Program-made: the position numbers and the translations under genes
Notes under the pieces: generated by a model
What the model was told of the DNA's origin: nothing
Database searches by the model: none
What the model saw: the letters and a program-made list of their open reading frames with translations, nothing else
In this document: piece after piece, positions 44,891-53,644 of the stretch
How the letters are laid out: the number at the start of each line of letters is the position of its first letter
Numbering within the stretch: the stretch's first letter is position 1
Assembly (NCBI RefSeq): GCF_022012415.1
Contig: NZ_JAKLTR010000002.1
Location: forward strand, 62,001-126,000
Direction: 5' to 3'
DNA length: 64,000 nucleotides
Source: Terrimonas ginsenosidimutans
GTDB lineage: Bacteria > Bacteroidota > Bacteroidia > Chitinophagales > Chitinophagaceae

Positions 44891-46093
44891 ATGACTAAAC
44901 AAGACACCTTGCGACTGCTTTGGGATAAATACGTCAGGGATCAAAAGCTTACTGCATCTGAGCTCAGGCAGTTAAAAGATCTTATCCAGGACGAAGACAA
45001 CAGCAGTCTTGTTTCGGAACTGCTCGGTTCCGTATATGAACAAAAGCAGGAAATCTCCCCTGAATATTCTTCCTCCGATGCATTTAATGACATGTGGGAA
45101 AAGCTACGTCAGCAACCCGCACAGGAAGCTCCTGTAATTTCCTTTTCTTCCAAACGAAAATGGTGGCGATACGCCGCAGCGGCTGCAGTACTGATCGCGG
45201 CAGGCCTTGGAATGTATCAGTTCTTGATGCGTGACCGGCCTGGAGCAATTGCAGAGCAACCTCCAAAAGTGGAGAACATTTCCTCAGAGATACAGCCGGG
45301 AGGTAATAAGGCCATGCTGACGCTGGCCGACGGTTCTGTTGTAGCACTTACAGACGCGCAGAATGGAGTGCTGGCCAGCCAGGGCAGCTCAAACGTTGTA
45401 AAGCTCGCAAACGGCGAATTAGCATATCAATCCAATAATAAACAGGAGAATGAAGTAATGTTCAACACCATAGTTACGCCCCGGGGCGGAAAATATCGTT
45501 TAACACTTCCTGACGGAACCAAAGTGTGGATGAATGCCGAAAGCAGCCTGCGTTACCCAACATTATTTACCGGTTCAACGCGCGAGGTGGAATTGAATGG
45601 GGAAGCATATTTCGAAGTGGCCCGTAATGTTCAGCAACCATTCCGCGTACAGGTAAAAGATATGAAAGTAGAGGTGCTGGGCACCCACTTTAACATAATG
45701 GCCTATGAAAATGAAGCAGCGATGGCAACTACGCTGGTGGAGGGATCGGTTCGTGTCAGCTCTCCATCAAAGCAGCTGCTATTGAAGCCGGGGCAACAGG
45801 CCCTGGCTCAAAACGATGGCGGAATGAAGATGGTAAATGATGTCGATGTTCAGCAGGTACTGGCCTGGAAAAATGATTATTTCCAGTTCAATGCCGATCC
45901 GCTCGATCGTCTCATGCGCCAGATCGAGCGCTGGTATGATGTATCAGTCAGGTTTGACGGCACTGTGCCCGAAAGAAAATTCGGCGGAAAGATCTCGCGC
46001 TCAAGTTCGCTGACCGATATACTGAAAGTGCTTGAATTCAGCGATGTAAAATTCCGTGTGGAAGGAAAAACAATCACTGTAATCAATAAATAA
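44891..46093 (+). CDS. FecR-family anti-sigma factor
   Basis: 400 residues; the ATG at 44891 is chosen, with one 12 bases upstream equally possible. The N-terminal cytoplasmic region binds the sigma factor, a single transmembrane helix follows (WWRYAAAAAVLIAAGLGMY, about residues 90-110), and the periplasmic FecR domain covers about 190-290 (IVTPRGGKYRLTLPDGTKVWMNAESSLRYP, REVELNGEAYFEVA, MKVEVLGTHFNIMAYENE) before a DUF4974-like C-terminal domain (FNADPLDRLMRQIERWYDVSVRFD ... FSDVKFRVEGKTITVI). It receives the signal from the STN domain of the following SusC. Confidence 0.94.
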   Translation: MTKQDTLRLLWDKYVRDQKLTASELRQLKDLIQDEDNSSLVSELLGSVYEQKQEISPEYSSSDAFNDMWEKLRQQPAQEAPVISFSSKRKWWRYAAAAAVLIAAGLGMYQFLMRDRPGAIAEQPPKVENISSEIQPGGNKAMLTLADGSVVALTDAQNGVLASQGSSNVVKLANGELAYQSNNKQENEVMFNTIVTPRGGKYRLTLPDGTKVWMNAESSLRYPTLFTGSTREVELNGEAYFEVARNVQQPFRVQVKDMKVEVLGTHFNIMAYENEAAMATTLVEGSVRVSSPSKQLLLKPGQQALAQNDGGMKMVNDVDVQQVLAWKNDYFQFNADPLDRLMRQIERWYDVSVRFDGTVPERKFGGKISRSSSLTDILKVLEFSDVKFRVEGKTITVINK

Positions 46094-46118
46094 GTGAAAG
46101 GCTGAGGGCGGGATTATG

Positions 46119-46278
46119 GGTTTTAAAGTTTAATAGTTTAATAGTTTAAAGGTTATAAGCAGAGCCTTTATACGGAACGCCTGGATTCGTCGATAAACAC
46201 TAAAACTATTAAACTCTTAAACTATTAAACTCTTAAACTCCTAACCTCGTAAACATCAAAACTTCTAAACTATAAACC
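46119..46278. repeat. AT-rich intergenic inverted repeat, AGTTTAATAGTTTAA words
   Basis: The left side holds two overlapping AGTTTAATAGTTTAA words (46127-46150); the right side (46203-46278) holds at least four complements of the AAACTATTAAACTCTTAA type, so the arms are unequal. It starts 26 bases after the fecR stop. It separates fecR from susC. Confidence 0.75.
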
Positions 46279-46332
46279 ATCAAATATCAAGTATGATCGA
46301 TTCCTAATCGATTGACGGCTCGGGCATTAAAA

Positions 46333-46363
46333 AAGCCAGAAGTACTGCGAATACTTCCAGCTT
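46333..46363 (+). other. Short hairpin in the leader of the STN-SusC gene
   Basis: AAGC-CA-GAAGTA pairs with TACTTC-CA-GCTT around a 7-base loop, with a symmetric CA/CA mismatch. No U-run follows, so it is not a simple terminator. It lies about 70 bases before the SusC start codon; a regulatory role is possible. Confidence 0.35.
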
Positions 46364-46430
46364 GAAGTTTAATGTGTTGACGCCACCATTCTCGGGGTAG
46401 ACATTTAATTACACTAAACACATCAAATGT

Positions 46431-49400
46431 ATGCAAATTAATCTTTTGTCGGGCCGCTGGCGTCTGCAGCGACACCCGATAGTCAAAACATTGCTTATTA
46501 TGAAAATCATTGCCTTTCTCATGCTGGTAACCTGTTTACAGGTAAGCGCTACGGGCAATAGTCAGACGATATCGCTGTCTGAGAAAAATGCTTCTTTGCC
46601 GAAAGTGTTTGAAACCATTGAAAAGCAGACAAATTATGTGTTCTTTTTCGATTTGGAACAGGTAGCAAAAGCAAAAAAAGTGAATGTGCAATTTTCCAAT
46701 GCACACATTGAAGACGTATTAAAAGCATGTTTTAAAGATCAGCCGCTCGAATATGTGATCGTCGGCAGTACTATTGTAATAAAGAGAAAAGCTGTTACAC
46801 CGCAGGTTGTTGAAGTAGCAGCACCAGTGCCATTGACAATTACAGGCCGTGTACTCGATGATCAGGGACAACCGCTTTCCGGTGCTTCCGTGGTAGTAAA
46901 AAACAAGAATACCGGTACCAGCACTGATGCTACAGGTAAGTTCTCTGTTGAAGCGCAGCCAGGTGACATTCTCCTGGTCTCTTATGTAGGTTTTGAAGCA
47001 AAAGAAATTACTGTTGGCAGCCGTACGACAGTCGATGTTACGCTGAATCCCGATCTGAAAAGCGGCGAAGAACTTATCGTAGTAGCATATGGTAAAGTAA
47101 AGAAAGGTGATCTGACGGGATCCGTTTCCCAGGTAAAAGGGGCAGATCTTAGTTCATTCCCAACAACCAACGTATTGCAGGCCATGAGTGGCCGTGCACC
47201 GGGGGTAAGAGTAATGCAAAATTCAGGTTTGCCGGGTTCGTCCGTAAGCGTGCGGATACGTGGTGCAAATTCGATCCTTGGCGGAAACGAACCATTGTAT
47301 ATCATCGACGGTTTTCCGAGCAGCCCGACTTACCTGCAGAATGCGGATATCGAATCAATGGAGATCCTGAAAGACGCATCTTCAACAGCAATGTATGGTT
47401 CAAGAGGTGGTAATGGCGTTGTGCTGATCACGACGAGGGCTGGCAGAAAGAACCAGCCAACAAAAGTGAACGTGGATATGGGGTACAGCGTGCAGTCTGT
47501 AACAAAGAAAATCCAACTGCTGAATCCTTTGCAGTACGCTTCATTGTACAATGAGCAGGCCAAGAATGATAATATCGCACCTTATTTTACACAGCAACAG
47601 CTTGACTCATTCAGTAGCATCCAGGGAACCGACTGGCAGGACCTGATGATGCGCAACGCACCCATCTACACAGGTAATGTGAGCGTTTCCGGCGGTAATG
47701 ACAAAACAAGTTTCTTTCTTTCCGGCGGGGTATTTACGCAGGAAGGCATTATTCCAAACTCTGACTACAACAGGTATTCATTCCGCGTAAACCTGAGTCA
47801 TGATCTCGGCAAAGTATTTACTGTCGGATATACAACAGCCTATACAAGAAGTGACAGATCTCATCAGGGCAACAATATCGGCAACCGTGGCGGCGATCTG
47901 TTCGGCGCCATGTTATTTGCTCCGCCAACGGTAGGCCCGTATGACGCTAACGGCCGCTATGTCAGAATGAACACAGTTTACTCTTTTATTTCTAATGCGA
48001 TCATCAACCCGCTGGCTTTGCAGAACGAAGTGATCAACAGAACAAAAGCTGATGATATCGTTTCGAACCTGAACGTTCGCGTAAAACTGTCAAAAGACCT
48101 CGAGTTCAGAATTTCCGGGAATCTTATGAACAGCAATAGCCGGCAGGATAATTTCAGGAACCGTGATCCGTATGGTTTGAATTCTCCGGGTAATGCGAAT
48201 GTAAACACCAACCAGGGTACTACGCTGCTTAACGAAAATATCGTTACCTATAAAAAGACGATTGCGGCAAAACATGCCCTCGATTTTGTTGGCGGTATGG
48301 CAAACCAGGTAGACAAAAATACCTACATGGGATCCGGTAATGCGCAGGATTTCCTTAGCAACGCTGTGTTCACCGGAAATATCCAATCTGCAACAATACC
48401 AGGTTTGCCAAGCTCATCCTACTCTAAAACGGCATTGTCTTCATTTGTTGGCAGGGTGAATTACACATTCGACCAACGTTATCTTTTTACGCTGAGCTTC
48501 CGTCGTGACGGTTATTCAGCTTATTCAAAAGAATCCCGCTGGCAGAATTTTCCTTCTGCAGCGATCGCCTGGAGGGTGTCTAATGAATCATTCCTTCAAA
48601 ACTCAAGGATTATTTCTGATCTGAAAATAAGAGCATCTTACGGACGTACCGGTAATACCTCTATCGGGGCTTACCAGACACAGAATATTCTGCAGCCATA
48701 CAGTACGATTTTCGGAGATGCGCTGGCCATTGGTTATGCGCCACGCAGCCAGTATCCCGGCAATCTTAAATGGGAAAAAACCGATCAGGTGGATGTTGGA
48801 ATAGATGCAGGATTATTGAATAATAAGATCCGTATCACCGCCGACTATTATTACAAAAGAACAATAGACCTGTTGAACCAGGTTCAATTGCCGACTTCGT
48901 TCGGATATGAGGTGTCGCTGCGGAATGTTGGAGAGATCAGCAACCGTGGTGTGGAGATCGCTGTTGACGCTACGGCGGTTGAAAACAAAGATTGGAAATG
49001 GACCCTTGGCGGTAATATCGCTTTCAACCAGAACAAGGTAGAGAAGCTTTATGAAGGTCAGGACATCGTTGGACCGAATATTTTTACCGGCAATATCAAC
49101 GACTATGTGAACATCCTGCGTGTGGGTGAGCCCGTATTTGCATTCTATGGATATAAAGAGATCGGGTATACAGATAATGGATTGATCAAATACGAGGACA
49201 AGAATACTGACGGCGCGATCAATAATTTTGACAAAAGCATTATCGGTAATCCCAATCCCAAGTTCATCTACGGATTGAATTCAACTACACGCTACAAGAA
49301 TTTCGAATTGACGTTGTTCTTCCAGGGAAGCCAGGGCAACCAGATCTTTAATCTCAATAAAGCGGCAAACCTGGATATGGGTTGGGGATTGAACCAGCCT

Positions 49401-49754
49401 GTGGAAGTCTATACAGATCACTGGACGCCTGAAAAAACAAATGCAAAGTATCCAAAGCCGTCCAATAAGATCAATGGCAACTTCTCTACTCGTTTTGTAG
49501 AAGATGGTTCCTACCTGAAACTGAGAAATATCATGCTTTCCTATTCTCTTCCGGTAAGTAATTGGAAACTCGGCGCGCTTAAATCAGCACAGATCTATGT
49601 CAGCGGACAAAATCTTGTAAGGATCACTAACTATTCAGGATATGATCCTGAAGTGAACGCGTATGGCAGCGCTAACTCTTTAACACAGGGCGTTGACTTT
49701 ACAGTTTATCCAAACAACAAATCCGTTACAGTTGGCTTCCGTTGCGGTTTTTAA
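46431..49754 (+). CDS. SusC/RagA TonB-dependent receptor with STN signalling domain
   Basis: 1107 residues from the ATG at 46431; an internal ATG at 46500 begins the hydrophobic MKIIAFLMLVTCLQVSATG and could be the true start. STN domain at about 50-120 (ISLSEKNASLPKVFETIEKQ ... EDVLKACFKDQPLEYVIVG), carboxypeptidase-D-like domain (about 135-205: ITGRVLDDQGQPLSGASVVVK ... VSYVGFEAKEI), TonB box region (EELIVVAYGKVKKGDLTGSV), plug (NVLQAMSGRAPGVRVMQ, SVRIRGANSILGGNEPLYIIDG) and a barrel ending VTVGFRCGF. The STN domain passes a ligand signal to FecR, as in FecA systems. susD follows 23 bases later. Confidence 0.95.
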   Translation: MQINLLSGRWRLQRHPIVKTLLIMKIIAFLMLVTCLQVSATGNSQTISLSEKNASLPKVFETIEKQTNYVFFFDLEQVAKAKKVNVQFSNAHIEDVLKACFKDQPLEYVIVGSTIVIKRKAVTPQVVEVAAPVPLTITGRVLDDQGQPLSGASVVVKNKNTGTSTDATGKFSVEAQPGDILLVSYVGFEAKEITVGSRTTVDVTLNPDLKSGEELIVVAYGKVKKGDLTGSVSQVKGADLSSFPTTNVLQAMSGRAPGVRVMQNSGLPGSSVSVRIRGANSILGGNEPLYIIDGFPSSPTYLQNADIESMEILKDASSTAMYGSRGGNGVVLITTRAGRKNQPTKVNVDMGYSVQSVTKKIQLLNPLQYASLYNEQAKNDNIAPYFTQQQLDSFSSIQGTDWQDLMMRNAPIYTGNVSVSGGNDKTSFFLSGGVFTQEGIIPNSDYNRYSFRVNLSHDLGKVFTVGYTTAYTRSDRSHQGNNIGNRGGDLFGAMLFAPPTVGPYDANGRYVRMNTVYSFISNAIINPLALQNEVINRTKADDIVSNLNVRVKLSKDLEFRISGNLMNSNSRQDNFRNRDPYGLNSPGNANVNTNQGTTLLNENIVTYKKTIAAKHALDFVGGMANQVDKNTYMGSGNAQDFLSNAVFTGNIQSATIPGLPSSSYSKTALSSFVGRVNYTFDQRYLFTLSFRRDGYSAYSKESRWQNFPSAAIAWRVSNESFLQNSRIISDLKIRASYGRTGNTSIGAYQTQNILQPYSTIFGDALAIGYAPRSQYPGNLKWEKTDQVDVGIDAGLLNNKIRITADYYYKRTIDLLNQVQLPTSFGYEVSLRNVGEISNRGVEIAVDATAVENKDWKWTLGGNIAFNQNKVEKLYEGQDIVGPNIFTGNINDYVNILRVGEPVFAFYGYKEIGYTDNGLIKYEDKNTDGAINNFDKSIIGNPNPKFIYGLNSTTRYKNFELTLFFQGSQGNQIFNLNKAANLDMGWGLNQPVEVYTDHWTPEKTNAKYPKPSNKINGNFSTRFVEDGSYLKLRNIMLSYSLPVSNWKLGALKSAQIYVSGQNLVRITNYSGYDPEVNAYGSANSLTQGVDFTVYPNNKSVTVGFRCGF

Positions 49755-49777
49755 TCAAGACTTTTAAATCATTCGAT

Positions 49778-51229
49778 ATGAAAAATATTTTTGGACTTCT
49801 GATTGTTTGTGTGGTGTCACTTACATCCTGCTCCAAGTTCCTGGATGAAGAGCCACAGCAGATCGCTGTGGAGAATTTTTATAATACACCGGTTGAAATG
49901 GAATCCGGTTTGAATGCGATCTATGAAACGGTTCGTTATCTCTCTACATTTGGCGGGTTCTACACGATCCAGCATGAGATCAATACGGAATACATGTATG
50001 GCCGCGGAAGCTTTGCTCCGATGAACTCTTACCAGGGATTGGATAATACCAACGTAGGTCGGATCACCGATACCTGGAATAACTTTTACAAAGGCGTACG
50101 CAATGCAAATATCATTATTCAGAAAGCCCCGTTAGCTAACGCGATCACGGAAGCTGAAAGAACAAGATATATCGCAGAAGCGCGCTACCTGAGAGGCCTT
50201 TATTATTTCCACATTGTAAGAAACTGGTCAGGAGTGCCTTTGCATACAGAGAATAATCTTGATTCTATCAATGTACCAAAGACAAGTGCTGCTGTGATCT
50301 ATGACCTGATCCAGCAAGATCTTGTGTTTGCAGAAAATAATCTTCCTGATAACCCACGCCTGGTGGGTACGCCTTCAAAATGGGTGGCAAAAACCACGCT
50401 GGCCGAAGTATACCTGACATTGAAGAAGTATGATCTGGCGAGAAAAGCGTCGTCGGAAGTGATCGCATCCAGAAAGTATTCACTGGTGAACGTATCTGTC
50501 GCGGATGATTTTGATAAGATCTTTGGACCAGATGCAAACAACACTTCTGAAGAGATCCTCTATTTCAAATATTCTACCAAGGTATCAGGTCAGGGGTATC
50601 AGTATCTCGCTTACCTGCATGCTCCAACCACCATATACTTTCCGCGTGGCGGCTTTGGTACCATCTATGCTGATTCCCTGAATCTCTTTATGAGAAACTG
50701 GGATCGCGCAGATCTGCGTTATCGCTTCACCTGGTATCCTGCCAATGTTGGTGCAGGTGCTACAACAGTGCTTGTTAAAAAGTTCAGTGATCGTACGGCA
50801 ACAGTGCAGCAGGGAAGTAATGATTATCCTTTGTATCGTTATGCTGATCTTCTTCTCTTCCATGCCGAAGCAGAAGCCAGTGCGAGTGGTGCTCCAACGG
50901 CTGATGCAATGGAAAAACTGAACATGGTCCGACGCCGTGCTTACGGAAAACCTGTCGGTACACCAGATGCTGCGGTCGACCTGAAACTGTCAGACTATCC
51001 GACACTCGATGCCTTTGTAAGGCGCGTTGTGCTCGAGCGTGGATATGAAACAGCAGGGGAAGGAAAACACTGGTTTGATCTGCAAAGACTGGGAATCTGG
51101 AAAGAGACCATCAAACAGATCGAAAATATTGATGTGGCAGAAAAACATATGCTGTGGCCAATCCCTCCACGGGAGTTCAATGGTAATACCGCGCTGAATC
51201 CGACAACAGACCAGAATCCGGGATATTAA
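49778..51229 (+). CDS. SusD/RagB family glycan-binding lipoprotein
   Basis: 483 residues from the ATG at 49778; the frame runs 12 codons upstream over the SusC end but MKNIFGLLIVCVVSLTSCSKF is a clear lipoprotein signal. SusD features: ERTRYIAEARYLRGLYYFHIVRNWSGVPLHTE, PLYRYADLLLFHAEAEAS, ERGYETAGEGKHWFDLQRLG and ML WPIPPREFNGNTALNPTTDQ near the end. It is the partner of the STN-SusC just upstream. Confidence 0.95.
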   Translation: MKNIFGLLIVCVVSLTSCSKFLDEEPQQIAVENFYNTPVEMESGLNAIYETVRYLSTFGGFYTIQHEINTEYMYGRGSFAPMNSYQGLDNTNVGRITDTWNNFYKGVRNANIIIQKAPLANAITEAERTRYIAEARYLRGLYYFHIVRNWSGVPLHTENNLDSINVPKTSAAVIYDLIQQDLVFAENNLPDNPRLVGTPSKWVAKTTLAEVYLTLKKYDLARKASSEVIASRKYSLVNVSVADDFDKIFGPDANNTSEEILYFKYSTKVSGQGYQYLAYLHAPTTIYFPRGGFGTIYADSLNLFMRNWDRADLRYRFTWYPANVGAGATTVLVKKFSDRTATVQQGSNDYPLYRYADLLLFHAEAEASASGAPTADAMEKLNMVRRRAYGKPVGTPDAAVDLKLSDYPTLDAFVRRVVLERGYETAGEGKHWFDLQRLGIWKETIKQIENIDVAEKHMLWPIPPREFNGNTALNPTTDQNPGY

Positions 51230-51261
51230 CCGGCCGCGGGACAGGTGGATTTACAGAGGTT

Positions 51262-51370
51262 GTATAGGTTGTATAGGTTTCAGAGGTTTCATAGGTTTCA
51301 TAGGTTCCATAGGTTTGATAACAGTTGTTCCGGATCATGGAACATGTGAAACCTATGAAACCTCTGAAAC
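51262..51370. repeat. Intergenic inverted repeat, AGGTTTCATAGG words
   Basis: 51277-51299 is perfectly complementary to 51348-51370 (23 bases, GTTTCAGAGGTTTCATAGGT plus TTC). The left side continues with four or more imperfect 10-base units of the TAGGTTTCA type that have no partner on the right. It begins about 33 bases after the susD stop. Confidence 0.85.
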
Positions 51371-51447
51371 TTGTGGAACGATAGATCTCTCTGCACTTTT
51401 AGGTTTCCTGCCTTGATGAGGCAGCCTATTTCTTTCAATGAAAAATC

Positions 51448-53442
51448 ATGATCATGAAGTATTCAGGAGTTGTGCTTTTAGCACTTTGTAGTCTGTTTTT
51501 TGTTTCCATGCAAGGTTGTAAAGCAGGAGAGGAGAAAACAGATATCTGTATCTATGGCGGAAATGCAGCCGGGGTGATCGCCGCATATACTGCCGTGAAG
51601 ATGAACAAGACAGTTATTTTGATTGAACCCGGTGCGCATCTGGGTGGATTGACCACCGGTGGCCTGGGTTATACTGATATCGGTAATAAATACGCCATAA
51701 ACGGTTTGTCGCTCGACGTCTATCGCCGCATCGGAAAGCACTACGGAAAGTTTGAACAATGGATCTTCGAGCCAGGTGTTGCTGAAAACGTGATGAAGCA
51801 ATATATACAGGAAGCTGGTGTGAAAGTGATCTATGGCCACAGGGTGGAGAAGGTGGAGAAGAACGGAACAAAGATCAGCAGCATTACTGTTCAGAATGAT
51901 GATGGAAGTGCTCAACAGATCTCCGCCGGCATGTTCATCGACTGCTCTTATGAGGGCGATGTAATGGCCCGCGCGGGAGTTTCCTATACAGTTGGCCGCG
52001 AAGCCAACAGCTTGTACAATGAAACATATAACGGGGTGCAGTTGCTGGAAGGACATCAGTTCCCTGATGGCATTGATCCGTATAAAGTACCCGGCGATTC
52101 CTCCAGTGGACTTGTTTGGGGCGTTAGCGACGGACAACTTGCCGAAAGAGGCGCCGGCGATAAAAAGGTGCAGGCCTATAATTTCAGGATCTGCCTTAGC
52201 AACAAACCGGAGAATCGCGTAACGATTACCCGTCCGGATAACTATGATTCGACACGCTATGAGTTATTGCTCCGCTACCTGCAAAAGAAAGTACCCGGCG
52301 ACCTTTGGGGGTTTCTGAAGTTTGACCTGATGCCGAACAATAAAACAGACATCAATAACAACGGCCCGATCTCAACAGATATGATCGGGTACAACCATAA
52401 TTTTCCTGAAGCGGATTATGCTACAAGAAAGAAGATCCAGAAAGAGCATGAAGATTATACCAAAGGCCTTCTGTATTTCATCGGCCATGATGCACGTATG
52501 CCTGAGCATCTGAGAAACCAAATGCTGCAATGGGGGTATCCAAAGGATGAATACACAGATAATGGTAACTGGTCTCCACAAATGTACGTGCGTGAATCGC
52601 GCCGCATGGTTGGCGCATATGTAATGACGCAGCATAATTGCGAAGGTCGTGAAGTGGCGGATGATGCTGTCGGCCTGGCTGCGTATACCATGGATTCACA
52701 CAATTGCCAGCGTATCGTGGTAAATGGTATGGTTAAGAACGAAGGCAATGTGGAGATCGGCGGCTTTGGCCCTTACCCGATCTCTTACCGTTCTCTTATT
52801 CCTAAGAAAGGCCAGGCTGATAACCTGCTGGTGCCTGTGTGTTTGTCGGCTTCGCATATCGCGTATGGTTCCATTCGTATGGAGCCCGTCTTCATGGTTC
52901 TTGGGCAATCAGCCGCCATCGCTGCTTCTCTGGCAATAGAGAATGGAACAGATGTGCACGGTGTTGACATCAAAAAGCTGCAGGCGAAACTGAAGAGCGA
53001 CCCCCTGATGAACGGCCAGACACCTGAAATAATGGTGGATAACGATGATCAGGCAAACGTTAAAGCGACCGGCAACTGGCAGGTGTTGAAAAAAGGCGCT
53101 TATGGCCGGTCAATGTTTGTTGACAGCAGCAAAGGAAAAGAAGCGAAATCTATTCAGTTCATTCCTGCCATCGCTAAAGACGGCGACTACCAGGTGTACA
53201 TCTATATTCCGAAAATGAAAGAGATCAGTTCTCAGATCCCTATTCAACTCTCCACCGCAGATGGTAACAAAAGCATTGTGATCAAACCTGCGGAGATCAT
53301 TGTAGAAGGTCAAACATCCGGAGAATGGGTAAGCCTTGGTAAGCACAAATTTACAAGCGATAAAAAGGGCTATGTAGAAGTCAGCAATGCCAATGCCGAT
53401 GGGTATCTGCCGGCTGATGCGATACTGTTTATCCCTCAGTAA
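51448..53442 (+). CDS. FAD-dependent oxidoreductase lipoprotein with C-terminal golvesin/xanthan-lyase-like domain
   Basis: 664 residues, lipobox SMQGCKAGE (Cys near 24). An FAD-binding Rossmann motif is seen at ICIYGGNAAGVIAAYTAVKMNKTVILIEPGAHLGG, followed by TTGGLGYTDIGNKYAING, FIDCSYEGDVMARAGVSYTVGRE, RMVGAYVMTQHNCEGREVADDAVGLAAYTMDSHNCQRIV and LLVPVCLSASHIAYGSIRMEPVFMVLGQSAA, as in the FAD_oxidored family. A C-terminal jelly-roll-like region (about 545-664) resembles golvesin/xanthan-lyase tails. The substrate is unknown; its place between SusD and a GH16 glucanase suggests oxidation of a sugar or sugar alcohol. The alternative ATG at 51454 gives nearly the same signal. Confidence 0.85.
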   Translation: MIMKYSGVVLLALCSLFFVSMQGCKAGEEKTDICIYGGNAAGVIAAYTAVKMNKTVILIEPGAHLGGLTTGGLGYTDIGNKYAINGLSLDVYRRIGKHYGKFEQWIFEPGVAENVMKQYIQEAGVKVIYGHRVEKVEKNGTKISSITVQNDDGSAQQISAGMFIDCSYEGDVMARAGVSYTVGREANSLYNETYNGVQLLEGHQFPDGIDPYKVPGDSSSGLVWGVSDGQLAERGAGDKKVQAYNFRICLSNKPENRVTITRPDNYDSTRYELLLRYLQKKVPGDLWGFLKFDLMPNNKTDINNNGPISTDMIGYNHNFPEADYATRKKIQKEHEDYTKGLLYFIGHDARMPEHLRNQMLQWGYPKDEYTDNGNWSPQMYVRESRRMVGAYVMTQHNCEGREVADDAVGLAAYTMDSHNCQRIVVNGMVKNEGNVEIGGFGPYPISYRSLIPKKGQADNLLVPVCLSASHIAYGSIRMEPVFMVLGQSAAIAASLAIENGTDVHGVDIKKLQAKLKSDPLMNGQTPEIMVDNDDQANVKATGNWQVLKKGAYGRSMFVDSSKGKEAKSIQFIPAIAKDGDYQVYIYIPKMKEISSQIPIQLSTADGNKSIVIKPAEIIVEGQTSGEWVSLGKHKFTSDKKGYVEVSNANADGYLPADAILFIPQ

Positions 53443-53492
53443 TTGATGTGTTGATGCTTGCGGCACCATCGATGCCAACTTAATATATGGTT

Positions 53493-53605
53493 GGCGTAAA
53501 AAGGAACGCAGCGAGCGCGGCTATACGCGGCGGACGCGGCGAAAACAGCCATGAATAAATTGTATTTCGCTGCGCTCGCTGCGTCCGCCGCGTTCCTTCT
53601 ACGCC
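53493..53605. repeat. GC-rich intergenic inverted repeat, CGCGGCGGACGCGGCGAAA family, copy 2
   Basis: The left arm begins GGCGTAAAAAGGAACGCAGC and the right arm ends GCGTTCCTTCTACGCC; the inner GCGGCGGACGCGGCGAAAAC word also pairs with its complement. The loop has CAGCCATGA and TGTATTTCG as in 37437-37522. It starts 51 bases after the FAD gene stop and has the GGCGTA clamp seen at 1603, 16024 and 18944. Confidence 0.85.
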
Positions 53606-53644
53606 GCCCTTTATTCAATTCTGTAAACCTTAAACATTTGCCAT

